Source: an uncultured Ellagibacter sp.
Lineage (GTDB): Bacteria; Actinomycetota; Coriobacteriia; Coriobacteriales; Eggerthellaceae
DNA: 5,060 bases
Assembly (NCBI GenBank): GCA_934613165.1
Contig: CAKTSW010000137.1
Coordinates: forward strand, 1-5,060
Reading direction: 5' to 3'
The notes below the pieces were generated by a model, which was not told where the DNA came from, made no database searches, and saw only the letters and a list, made by a program, of their open reading frames with translations. The first letter of the stretch is position 1, and each line of letters starts with the position of its first letter. Below are positions 1 through 5,060 of this stretch, piece after piece. Both the position numbers and the translations under genes were made by a program.

Positions 1-30
1 GACCGCGGGCCTGACAAGCAGGTAATTTGA
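1..30 (+). CDS. possible last codons of an upstream gene (map?), partial
   Basis: Reading from base 1 gives D-R-G-P-D-K-Q-V-I followed by TGA at 28-30. The gene before infA in this operon is often map (type I methionine aminopeptidase), whose last residues often read like T-E-D-G-P-x-x-L-T, so a D-R-G-P ending is compatible. The second frame is also open from base 2 to a TAA at 22-24 (T-A-G-L-T-S-R), and I cannot choose between them from so few codons. The assignment is a guess from gene order, and the bases could be non-coding. Confidence 0.22.
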   Translation, partial: DRGPDKQVI

Positions 31-41
31 AAGCCACAACA

Positions 42-59
42 TGGTTTTGTTGGTTTTGT
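42..59 (+). repeat. 9-bp perfect tandem repeat (TGGTTTTGT x2)
   Basis: TGGTTTTGT occurs at 42-50 and again, directly abutting, at 51-59. It lies in the AT-richer spacer before infA, upstream of the candidate promoter. Its role is unknown; two copies is the minimum for a tandem repeat, so it may be chance. Confidence 0.6.
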
Positions 60-81
60 GTGCTCTTACGCACTTTTCTTT
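58..81 (+). terminator. weak hairpin plus T tract, possible terminator of the upstream transcript
   Basis: GTGTG (58-62) can pair with CGCAC (69-73), with one G-T wobble, around a six-base loop, followed by TTTTCTTT (74-81). The stem is only five pairs, so termination would be weak or partial. Its position before the infA promoter candidate parallels the strong terminator and promoter pair found after rplQ. If real, it would partly separate infA-rplQ from the upstream ribosomal genes. Confidence 0.25.
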
Positions 82-108
82 CCCAGTACAAACGTAATAA
101 GGTATCAT
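80..108 (+). promoter_or_regulatory. candidate promoter for the infA-rplQ operon
   Basis: A -10-like TATCAT (103-108, five of six consensus bases) is preceded, with a 17-bp spacer, by TTCCCA (80-85, four of six bases of TTGACA). Transcription would start near 115, giving a leader of roughly 35 nt before the infA TTG. The two G's before the -10 (GGTATCAT) match the -10 elements found before the T gene and eno in this window. Upstream readthrough from spc-operon genes would be expected as well. Confidence 0.4.
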
Positions 109-119
109 CTATCTTCGCT

Positions 120-129
120 GTCTTAAGAC
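120..129. repeat. perfect 10-bp palindrome GTCTTAAGAC
   Basis: GTCTTAAGAC is its own reverse complement. It lies a few bases after the predicted transcription start and before the infA Shine-Dalgarno. It could be a small operator or chance; as RNA it could form only a three-pair stem. Confidence 0.3.
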
Positions 130-137
130 TACCTTTT

Positions 138-143
138 GAGGAG
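138..143 (+). promoter_or_regulatory. Shine-Dalgarno that fixes the TTG start of infA
   Basis: GAGGAG at 138-143 is seven bases from TTG at 151. An in-frame TTG at 136 would place this site inside the coding region and add a five-residue tail not found in IF-1, so 151 is the start. Confidence 0.8.
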
Positions 144-150
144 AGCACAG

Positions 151-369
151 TTGGCGAAACAAGATGTAATCGAGCTTGAAGGCACGGTCCTCGAGGCCCT
201 GCCCAACGCGATGTTCAAGGTCGAGCTCGAAAACGGGCATGAAATCCTGGCCCACATTTCCGGCAAGATGCGTATGCACTACATCAAGATTCTTCCGGGA
301 GACAAAGTAACGGTCGAACTTTCCGTTTACGACTTGAACCGCGGGCGCATCACGTACCGCTTCAAGTAA
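151..369 (+). CDS. infA: translation initiation factor IF-1
   Basis: IF-1 binds the ribosomal A site on the 30S subunit during initiation and helps IF-2 and IF-3 select the initiator tRNA. The product is 72 residues, the standard family length, and consists of one OB-fold (S1-like) domain. It opens with [11 protein letters not shown] and carries the typical [15 protein letters not shown] stretch (residues 27-41), I-L-P-G-D-K-V (47-53) and the closing L-N-R-G-R-I-T-Y-R (62-70). The start is TTG, chosen because a Shine-Dalgarno sits seven bases before it and because it gives the family's usual N-terminus. The gene is first of a run of seven same-strand translation and transcription genes. An 89-nt gap to rpmJ is the largest gap within the run. 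Cytoplasmic; identification is secure. Confidence 0.97.
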   Translation: MAKQDVIELEGTVLEALPNAMFKVELENGHEILAHISGKMRMHYIKILPGDKVTVELSVYDLNRGRITYRFK

Positions 370-399
370 TCGCGCACCCGCGCAACGCCTTTTGGCAAT

Positions 400-419
400 A
401 ACGTCTGCGGCTGGACGTT
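400..419 (+). promoter_or_regulatory. stem-loop between infA and rpmJ
   Basis: AACGTC (400-405) pairs perfectly with GACGTT (414-419), extendable by two G-T wobbles to an eight-pair stem with a CGGC loop (408-411). What follows is TGTATATAG, not a T run, so it is not an intrinsic terminator. A smaller stem GCGC-ACCC-GCGC lies at 372-383. A role in mRNA processing or stability between infA and rpmJ is possible but unproven. Confidence 0.35.
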
Positions 420-458
420 TGTATATAGAAAAGAACGCATAACCGAAAGGAATTTGAA

Positions 459-572
459 ATGAAGGTACGTCCTTCGGTCAAGAAAATGTGCGACAAGTGC
501 AAAATCATCCGACGCCATGGCAAGGTTTTCGTGATTTGCGAGAACCCTCGTCATAAGCAGCGTCAGGGCTAG
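459..572 (+). CDS. rpmJ: 50S ribosomal protein L36 (zinc-ribbon form)
   Basis: L36 is the small basic protein of the large subunit that binds 23S rRNA. The product is 37 residues, beginning [11 protein letters not shown] and ending H-K-Q-R-Q-G. The zinc-ribbon ligands are all present: C11, C14, C27 and H32, so this is the zinc-binding (C+) form and not the cysteine-free paralogue made under zinc limitation in some bacteria. The Shine-Dalgarno GAAAGGA (445-451) is seven bases from the ATG. The stop is TAG at 570-572, and rpsM follows after 23 nt. Its place between infA and rpsM is the conserved operon position. Identification is secure despite the short length. Confidence 0.96.
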   Translation: MKVRPSVKKMCDKCKIIRRHGKVFVICENPRHKQRQG

Positions 573-595
573 GAAGAAAGAAGGGGATATTACCT

Positions 596-964
596 ATGGC
601 ACGTCTCGTTGGTGTCGACCTTCCTCGCGATAAGCGCATTGAAGTCGGCTTGACCTACATCTACGGCATTGGCCTCACCACCTCTAAGAAGATCCTCGCG
701 GAAACCGGCGTGAACCCGGACGTCCGCGTCAAGGACATCACCGAAGAGGACCTCGGCAAGCTCCGCGACTACATCCAGGCGAACCTCACCGTTGAAGGCG
801 ACCTGCATCGCGAAGTTTCCCAGAACGTGAAGCGCCTCATGGAGATTGGCTGCTACCGCGGTCTTCGTCATCGCAAGGGTCTGCCCGTTCGCGGTCAGCG
901 TACGCATACCAATGCGCGCACCCGCAAGGGACCCCGTAAGCAAATCGGCGGCAAGAAGAAGTAA
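596..964 (+). CDS. rpsM: 30S ribosomal protein S13
   Basis: S13 sits in the head of the small subunit, binds 16S rRNA and takes part in the inter-subunit bridge and P-site tRNA contact. The product is 122 residues, normal for the family. It shows the N-terminal A-R-L-V-G-V-D-L-P start, the helical Y-I-Y-G-I-G (21-26) region, and the signature [19 protein letters not shown] (88-106), followed by a lysine-rich tail (K-Q-I-G-G-K-K-K) that in known structures reaches toward the P site. The Shine-Dalgarno AAGGGG (581-586) is nine bases from the ATG. In gamma-proteobacteria S4 represses this operon at an rpsM leader pseudoknot. Only 23 nt separate rpmJ and rpsM here, so no such structure fits in that gap. 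Confidence 0.98.
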   Translation: MARLVGVDLPRDKRIEVGLTYIYGIGLTTSKKILAETGVNPDVRVKDITEEDLGKLRDYIQANLTVEGDLHREVSQNVKRLMEIGCYRGLRHRKGLPVRGQRTHTNARTRKGPRKQIGGKKK

Positions 965-976
965 GGGAGCAGATAA

Positions 977-1375
977 GTGGCAGCTAAGAAACAAGTGCGT
1001 GCGCGCATCAAGCGCTCCGAGCGCAAGAACATTGCCGTTGGCGCCGCGCATATCAAATCCACGTTCAACAACACTATCGTGAGCATCACCGATCCTCAGG
1101 GCAACGTGATCTCCTGGCAGTCCGCCGGCACCGTCGGCTTCAAGGGTTCCCGCAAGTCCACGCCGTTCGCGGCGCAGATGGCTGCGGAAGCCGCTGCAAA
1201 GACGGCTATGGAGCACGGCCTGAAGAAGGTCGCCGTGTACGTGAAGGGCCCGGGTTCCGGTCGCGAAACCGCGATCCGTTCTCTCCAGGCTGCAGGCCTT
1301 GAAATCGCCAGCATCCAGGATTGCACCCCCATCCCGCACAACGGTTGCCGTCCGCGCAAGCGTCGTCGCGTGTAA
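977..1375 (+). CDS. rpsK: 30S ribosomal protein S11
   Basis: S11 is a platform protein of the small subunit that contacts 16S rRNA near the E site and the mRNA exit. The product is 132 residues, normal for the family, with a basic N-terminal extension (residues 1-17), the core [11 protein letters not shown] (25-35), [13 protein letters not shown] (89-101), and the C-terminal signature [16 protein letters not shown] (117-132). C116 stands where valine is common just before T-P-I-P, a mild deviation. The start is GTG at 977. Its Shine-Dalgarno AAGGGAG (963-969) overlaps the rpsM stop and is seven bases away, and the intergenic gap is 12 nt, so translation may be coupled to rpsM. Confidence 0.98.
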   Translation: MAAKKQVRARIKRSERKNIAVGAAHIKSTFNNTIVSITDPQGNVISWQSAGTVGFKGSRKSTPFAAQMAAEAAAKTAMEHGLKKVAVYVKGPGSGRETAIRSLQAAGLEIASIQDCTPIPHNGCRPRKRRRV

Positions 1376-1394
1376 CTGAAAGGATCAGATAACC

Positions 1395-1991
1395 ATGGCA
1401 ATTAACAGAACTCCGGTTCTTAAGCGCTGCCGCCAGCTGGGCCTTGATCCCGTTGTGCTGGGGTACAGCAGCTCTAAAACTTCCAAGCGCGAGCCCAAGC
1501 GTCGTCGCAAGGAATCCGAATACGGCATGCAGCTTCGCGAGAAGCAGAAGGTGAAGTTCATCTACGGCGTCCTCGAGAAGCAGTTCCACGGCTACTTCGA
1601 GAAGGCCAAGCGCATGCCGGGCATCACCGGTGAGAACCTGATGCGCATCCTCGAGTCCCGTCTCGACAGCGTCGTGTTCCGCCTCGGCTTCGCCCGCACC
1701 CGCAAGGAAGCCCGTCAGATCGTCACCCACGGCCACATCCAGGTGAACGGCCGCCGCGTCGACGTTCCGTCCTTCCGCGTGAAGGCCGGCGACGTCGTCT
1801 CCGTGGCTCCCAAGTCCAAGGAACTGCTCGTCATCAAGAGCGCCCTCGTTTCGAACGCTCGCTTCGAGGTTCCGGCTTGGCTCGAGGTTGACATCGAGAA
1901 ACTCCAGGGCAATGTTTTGGCCCTTCCGCAGCGCGATCAAATCGATTTGGACATTAACGAACAGCTTATTGTCGAACTTTACTCGAAGTAA
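1395..1991 (+). CDS. rpsD: 30S ribosomal protein S4 (cysteine-poor, non-zinc form)
   Basis: S4 is a primary 16S rRNA binding protein that starts assembly of the 30S body. In several bacteria it also represses its own operon. The product is 198 residues. The N-terminal domain (about 1-87) contains [13 protein letters not shown] (43-55), and the S4 RNA-binding domain (about 88-150) contains [15 protein letters not shown] (86-100), [10 protein letters not shown] (114-123) and V-K-A-G-D (129-133). Only one N-terminal cysteine remains (C12), so the four-cysteine zinc site of zinc-type S4 is absent. The Shine-Dalgarno AAAGGA (1379-1384) is ten bases from the ATG, 19 nt after rpsK. Its location between rpsK and rpoA is the classic alpha-operon order, unlike Bacillus, where rpsD stands alone. 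Confidence 0.98.
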   Translation: MAINRTPVLKRCRQLGLDPVVLGYSSSKTSKREPKRRRKESEYGMQLREKQKVKFIYGVLEKQFHGYFEKAKRMPGITGENLMRILESRLDSVVFRLGFARTRKEARQIVTHGHIQVNGRRVDVPSFRVKAGDVVSVAPKSKELLVIKSALVSNARFEVPAWLEVDIEKLQGNVLALPQRDQIDLDINEQLIVELYSK

Positions 1992-2000
1992 TCGCAGCAT

Positions 2001-2016
2001 AGTAAGGAGGCTTACT
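2001..2016 (+). promoter_or_regulatory. rpoA Shine-Dalgarno displayed in a small hairpin
   Basis: The 29-nt gap between rpsD and rpoA contains the consensus ribosome binding site TAAGGAGG (2003-2010), ten bases from the ATG at 2021. AGTAAG (2001-2006) and CTTACT (2011-2016) are perfect reverse complements flanking GAGG, so a six-pair stem with a GAGG tetraloop can form around the binding site. The same site supports the ATG at 2021 over the in-frame ATG at 2033, which would be 22 bases away. Confidence 0.55.
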
Positions 2017-2020
2017 CAAC

Positions 2021-2971
2021 ATGACGGAGTTCATGAGGCCTACTGTAACAACGGAAGAAGTCAACGACCGAGTAGCTCGCTACATCGTCGAGCCTCTCGA
2101 GCGCGGTTACGGCCATACGCTTGGCAACAGCTTGCGCCGCGTGCTTTTGTCCTCGCTTGACGGCGCCAAGGCGACCGCCATCCAGATCGAAGGCGTGCAG
2201 CACGAGTTCACCACGGCGGAGGGCGTCATCGAGGACATCACCGACATCGTGCTGAACGTGAAGGGCCTCGTTTTCCAGGCTCTGAACGACGACGTGACCG
2301 AGGCGACCGCTCATGTGCTCGCCGAGGGCCCCTGCACGGTGACCGGCGCCGACCTGGACGTTCCCACCGAGTTCACGCTCGTGAACCCGGAGCACGTCAT
2401 CGCGACGGTTGCCGACGGCGGCACCCTCGACATGACGATCCGCATCGGCGTGGGCCGCGGCTACGTTTCCGCCGAGCGCAACAAGCGCACGGAGGATCCC
2501 ATCGGGGTCATCCACGTTGACTCGCTGTTCTCGCCAGTGCGTCGCTGCACGCTCAACGTTACCGACACCCGTGTTGGTCAGCGTACCGACTACGACAAGC
2601 TCGTTCTCGAAGTCGAAACCGACGGCAGCATCGCTCCGACCGAGGCTGTCTGCCGTGCTGCGAATATCGTGAACCAGTACATGGGCGCGTTCCTGAGCCT
2701 TTCCAGCAACGACGAGGAAGAAGGGGAAGAGGTTCCCTCCATCTTCGCGCCTGAGGGCCAGGAGTCCAACGCCGAGCTTGACAAGCAGATCGAGGACCTG
2801 GACCTTTCGGTTCGCTCCTACAACTGCCTGAAGCGCGCTGGCATTCATTCCGTCCGTCAGCTCGTCGAGTTCTCCGAGAACGACCTGCTGAACATCAGGA
2901 ACTTTGGTGCGAAGTCCATCGAAGAAGTGAAGGATAAGCTCATTTCGATGGATCTCAATTTGAAGCAATAG
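2021..2971 (+). CDS. rpoA: DNA-directed RNA polymerase alpha subunit
   Basis: The alpha dimer is the scaffold on which beta and beta' assemble, and its C-terminal domain contacts promoter UP elements and activators. The product is 316 residues. The N-terminal domain (about 1-230) holds E-P-L-E-R-G-Y-G-H-T-L-G-N-S-L-R-R-V-L-L-S-S (24-45), the dimer and beta-contact helix, and Q-R-T-D-Y-D-K-L-V-L-E-V-E-T. A linker from about 229 to 252 starts with a strongly acidic run (D-E-E-E-G-E-E). The C-terminal domain (253-316) carries L-S-V-R-S-Y-N-C-L-K and N-F-G-A-K-S-I-E-E-V-K-D. The E. coli DNA-contact residues R265, N268, G296, K298, S299 and E302 all fall at identical numbers here. The next gene begins 12 nt downstream, with its Shine-Dalgarno overlapping this gene's stop. 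Identification is secure. Confidence 0.99.
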   Translation: MTEFMRPTVTTEEVNDRVARYIVEPLERGYGHTLGNSLRRVLLSSLDGAKATAIQIEGVQHEFTTAEGVIEDITDIVLNVKGLVFQALNDDVTEATAHVLAEGPCTVTGADLDVPTEFTLVNPEHVIATVADGGTLDMTIRIGVGRGYVSAERNKRTEDPIGVIHVDSLFSPVRRCTLNVTDTRVGQRTDYDKLVLEVETDGSIAPTEAVCRAANIVNQYMGAFLSLSSNDEEEGEEVPSIFAPEGQESNAELDKQIEDLDLSVRSYNCLKRAGIHSVRQLVEFSENDLLNIRNFGAKSIEEVKDKLISMDLNLKQ

Positions 2972-2983
2972 GAGACCGAGATC

Positions 2984-3496
2984 ATGAGACACAACAAGAA
3001 GGGGCGCAAGCTCGGCACCGACTGGAGCCACACTAAGGCCATGAAGCGCAGCCTTGTCAAGGCCCTTTTCCTGAACGACCGTATCAAGACGGTCGAGTCG
3101 CGCGCCAAGGAGATTCGTCCTGACGTCGACAAGATCATCACCTGGGCGAAGAAGGGTGACCTGCATTCCCGCCGTCTCGCCATCGCTGCCCTGGGCAACG
3201 ATAAGGAACTCGTCCGCGAGATCTTCGAGAAGGTCGAGCAGGGTCTGTTCGCCGACCGTCAGGGCGGCTACACCCGCATTATGAAGCTTGGCTTCCGCAA
3301 GGGCGACAACGCTCCTATGGTCATCATGGAGCTCTGCACCGAGCCCGTGGCCAAGAAGGAGAAGAAGGCTGAGGCGAAGCCGGCAGCCAAGAAGGTTGCT
3401 CCGAAGAAGGTTGAAGAGCCCAAGGCCGAGGCTGCTGAAGAAGCCAAGGCAGAGGAAGCTCCCGCCGAGGAAGCGACCGAGGAGAAGGCCGAATAG
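2984..3496 (+). CDS. rplQ: 50S ribosomal protein L17 with long charged C-terminal tail
   Basis: L17 binds 23S rRNA near the polypeptide exit side of the large subunit. The product is 170 residues against roughly 115-130 in many bacteria. The core (1-120) shows M-R-H-N-K-K-G-R-K-L-G, S-H-T-K-A-M-K-R-S-L-V (15-25), a T-V-E-S-R-A-K-E-I-R-P helix (36-46), and a G-G-Y-T-R-I-M-K-L-G-F-R-K-G-D-N-A-P-M (94-112) signature. Residues 121-170 are a low-complexity Ala/Lys/Glu/Pro tail, basic in its first half (K-K-E-K-K, A-A-K-K-V-A-P-K-K) and acidic in its second (E-E-A-P-A-E-E-A-T-E-E). Such tails occur in actinobacterial L17; a function is not known to me. The Shine-Dalgarno AGGAG (2970-2974) overlaps the rpoA stop and is nine bases from the ATG. 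This is the last gene of the operon, with a terminator 29 nt downstream. Confidence 0.98.
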   Translation: MRHNKKGRKLGTDWSHTKAMKRSLVKALFLNDRIKTVESRAKEIRPDVDKIITWAKKGDLHSRRLAIAALGNDKELVREIFEKVEQGLFADRQGGYTRIMKLGFRKGDNAPMVIMELCTEPVAKKEKKAEAKPAAKKVAPKKVEEPKAEAAEEAKAEEAPAEEATEEKAE

Positions 3497-3525
3497 CTTT
3501 CATCTCGCGTAAGCGTTTTGCGTAT

Positions 3526-3555
3526 AAAGGGTCGAGCGTTCGCTCGGCCCTTTTT
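3526..3555 (+). terminator. intrinsic terminator of the infA-rplQ operon
   Basis: GGGTCGAGC (3529-3537) pairs with GCTCGGCCC (3542-3550) in nine pairs, eight Watson-Crick and one G-T, around a GTTC loop, and is followed by TTTTT (3551-3555). The A's at 3526-3528 can pair with the first T's, a common feature of rho-independent terminators. It begins 29 nt after the rplQ stop, where the operon is expected to end. Confidence 0.92.
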
Positions 3556-3565
3556 CGTTGCGCGG

Positions 3566-3571
3566 TATACT
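3566..3571 (+). promoter_or_regulatory. -10 element for the T-component gene; probable leaderless start
   Basis: TATACT (five of six bases of TATAAT) lies just after the rplQ terminator. Only six bases separate it from the ATG at 3578, so transcription starting seven bases downstream would begin at the A of the start codon. No Shine-Dalgarno is present between the terminator and the ATG. No good -35 is seen; the best at a 16-bp spacer is TCGGCC (3544-3549), three of six, inside the terminator stem. Confidence 0.6.
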
Positions 3572-3577
3572 GCACCA

Positions 3578-4432
3578 ATGCAATTCGACGTCCAAACATA
3601 CATCGCGCGCGATTCTCTCGTCCATGCGCTCGACGCACGCGTGAAGATCACGCTGCTCCTTGCGTTCTCGATCGCGCTGTTTCTCGTGGACACGTGGACG
3701 GGTCTTTTAATCGCGGCGATCCTCTACGCCTGTGTGCATGCGGCGAGCAGCATCCCGTTTGGCGCTGTGGCTAAAATGGGGGTTCCGCTCTACGCGCTGG
3801 TCGTCGTTGCTCTTGCATTCGGGTCGATTTCCCTTAACTACCAGGCGCTTCAGGAGCCGACCCTCTCGGCGCTTCGTATGGCGGGCGCGTTCGCGTCCTT
3901 TACGCCGTTCGGCGTTGCGGGGCCTGTCGGCATCAACCCCGTCGGGTTCGGGTGCGCTCTCTTCAACGGCGTCCGCGTCGTCATCTTGCTTTACGCCAGC
4001 TTGCTCGTAAGCCTTTCCACCACGTCGGATGACATTCGCTTCGCATTCGTCAGCTTCCTGCGACCGCTTCGGCGCGTGAAGGTGCCCGCCGATGACGCGG
4101 CGAGCGCGCTTTCGATCGCGCTTCGCTTCATCCCTCAGACCGCCCAGGAGCTCTCTGCCGTGCGCAACGCGCAATGGGCGCGCGGGGCGGCGTTCGAGGG
4201 GTCCGGCCCGGGTGCCGCGCTCAAGGCGTGGACCTGCGCGCTCATCCCGCTGTTCGTTCGCCTGTTCCGCCGCGCCGACACGCTCGCGCAGGCGATGGAC
4301 GCGCGCTGCTACAACGCGCTCGGCCCAGGCTTCGCGCGAACCTCCCTTACCGAGAAGCGCGTTCGCCCGGTTGAGGTGGCGGCTCTTGCCGTGGGCATCG
4401 CCCTTGCTGTTGCCCTTGCCGTCTTTTTCTAG
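3578..4432 (+). CDS. ECF-type transporter transmembrane (T) component, CbiQ/EcfT family
   Basis: T components couple a pair of ABC ATPases to a substrate-binding S protein for uptake of vitamins or metal ions. The product is 284 residues, near family length. Hydrophobic segments lie at about 23-57 (probably two helices), 68-87, 128-146 and 264-283, with a shorter one near 217-230. The opening Y-I-A-R-D-S-L-V-H-A-L-D-A-R-V-K (8-23) is the usual T-component N-terminus before helix 1. The two ATPase-coupling motifs are visible: A-Q-W-A-R-G (198-203) and A-M-D-A-R-C-Y (239-245), the second with Cys where Gly is common. ATG 3578 is chosen because a longer in-frame start (TTG 3518) would translate the terminator. 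No A or S genes are in the window, so the substrate cannot be told. Codon choice is less restricted than in the ribosomal genes, as expected for modest expression. Confidence 0.88.
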   Translation: MQFDVQTYIARDSLVHALDARVKITLLLAFSIALFLVDTWTGLLIAAILYACVHAASSIPFGAVAKMGVPLYALVVVALAFGSISLNYQALQEPTLSALRMAGAFASFTPFGVAGPVGINPVGFGCALFNGVRVVILLYASLLVSLSTTSDDIRFAFVSFLRPLRRVKVPADDAASALSIALRFIPQTAQELSAVRNAQWARGAAFEGSGPGAALKAWTCALIPLFVRLFRRADTLAQAMDARCYNALGPGFARTSLTEKRVRPVEVAALAVGIALAVALAVFF

Positions 4433-4515
4433 CGACTTCTTCGCCGCGGCTTCTCCTCTCGCAGCACCGGGCGCCACGCGCCGCCTGTTCGGCCGCCGTG
4501 CGCGCAACGTCGTGG

Positions 4516-4521
4516 TATAGT
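4516..4521 (+). promoter_or_regulatory. -10 element, probable eno promoter
   Basis: TATAGT (five of six bases of TATAAT) sits in the 170-nt spacer before eno, inside the ten-base string GGTATAGTGC that is nearly identical to GGTATACTGC before the T gene (3564-3573). The start would be near 4528, giving a leader of about 75 nt. No convincing -35 is visible in the GC-rich stretch upstream. No terminator for the T gene is seen between 4433 and 4515, only a five-pair GC stem at 4470-4482 without a T run, so readthrough into eno is possible. Confidence 0.55.
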
Positions 4522-4537
4522 GCTGAATTGTCAGATT

Positions 4538-5060
<523 letters not shown>

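Noticed and set aside
422..427. TATATA before rpmJ as an internal promoter
   Set aside because: No -35 at a 16-18 bp spacing (the TTGGCA at 392-397 is 24 bp away) and no TGn extension, so the support is too weak.
573..595. S4-binding pseudoknot of the gamma-proteobacterial alpha-operon type before rpsM
   Set aside because: The gap is only 23 nt and purine-rich, with no pairing partner seen; any S4 feedback here must act elsewhere.
590..1339. Minus-strand open frame (249 codons) opposite rpsM and rpsK
   Set aside because: Same situation: wholly antisense to certain genes, with no protein family character.
1206..2000. Minus-strand open frame (264 codons) opposite rpsK and rpsD
   Set aside because: It covers two certain ribosomal genes and resembles no family I know; it is a by-product of codon bias.
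2012..3166. Long open frame on the minus strand (384 codons) opposite rpoA and rplQ
   Set aside because: It lies wholly opposite two certain genes. GC-rich, codon-biased genes routinely leave an antisense frame open, and the translation is low-complexity Leu/Val/Asp/Arg without a recognisable domain.
3523..3528. TATAAA just after rplQ as an alternative -10 for the T gene
   Set aside because: A transcript starting there would run straight into the strong terminator, and the matching -35 is poor. The TATACT after the terminator fits better.
3518..3577. Twenty-codon N-terminal extension of the T protein from TTG 3518
   Set aside because: It would translate through the rplQ terminator, has no Shine-Dalgarno, and family members begin near the ATG at 3578.
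4470..4482. GC stem GGCGC-CAC-GCGCC as terminator of the T gene
   Set aside because: The stem has only five pairs and no T run follows, so it does not qualify as an intrinsic terminator.
3707..4507. Minus-strand open frame (266 codons) opposite the T gene
   Set aside because: The product is an Arg/Ala-rich string typical of antisense reading of a membrane-protein gene, and the plus strand has clear T-component motifs.
4092..4520. Plus-strand frame running past the T-gene stop to 4520
   Set aside because: The product is almost only Arg, Ser, Ala and Pro, as expected for an out-of-frame reading of GC-rich DNA. It overlaps the T gene for most of its length and has no ribosome binding site.

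Overview
The window is a piece of a bacterial chromosome carrying the 3' part of the ribosomal-protein/RNA-polymerase alpha operon, followed by a lone membrane-protein gene and the beginning of enolase. The order infA-rpmJ-rpsM-rpsK-rpsD-rpoA-rplQ is the conserved end of the S10/spc/alpha super-operon. The GC-rich, G/C-ending codons, GTG and TTG starts, an S4 without zinc cysteines, an L17 with a long Ala/Lys/Glu tail, and a probable leaderless mRNA all fit an actinobacterium. My best guess is the Coriobacteriia/Eggerthellaceae side, inferred from general protein character and not from any search.

Layout. Bases 1-150 are an AT-richer spacer: perhaps the last codons of an upstream gene, a 9-bp tandem repeat, a weak hairpin with a T tract, and a candidate promoter for infA. 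Bases 151-3496 hold seven tightly packed plus-strand genes (IF-1, L36, S13, S11, S4, RNA polymerase alpha, L17). Each is preceded by a purine-rich Shine-Dalgarno sequence, and gaps are 12-89 nt. A strong intrinsic terminator at 3526-3555 closes the operon. A -10 element lies directly behind it, six bases before the ATG of an ECF-type transporter transmembrane (T) gene (3578-4432), so that mRNA is probably leaderless. The 170-nt spacer 4433-4602 holds a second promoter-like -10, a long imperfect inverted repeat and a strong ribosome binding site. Enolase begins at 4603 and runs off the end. No stretch over 300 bases lacks a gene. No RNA genes, mobile elements or CRISPR were seen.

How the genes work together. 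IF-1, the ribosomal proteins and RNA polymerase alpha are growth-rate genes for translation and transcription, so one transcript makes sense. The T gene and eno are separate units: a vitamin/metal uptake scaffold lacking its ATPases here, and a glycolytic enzyme. I do not see a new multi-gene system. The items worth a second look are regulatory: the leaderless T gene, the recurring GGTATnnT element, the structured eno leader with a tiny upstream reading frame, and the hairpin presenting the rpoA Shine-Dalgarno.
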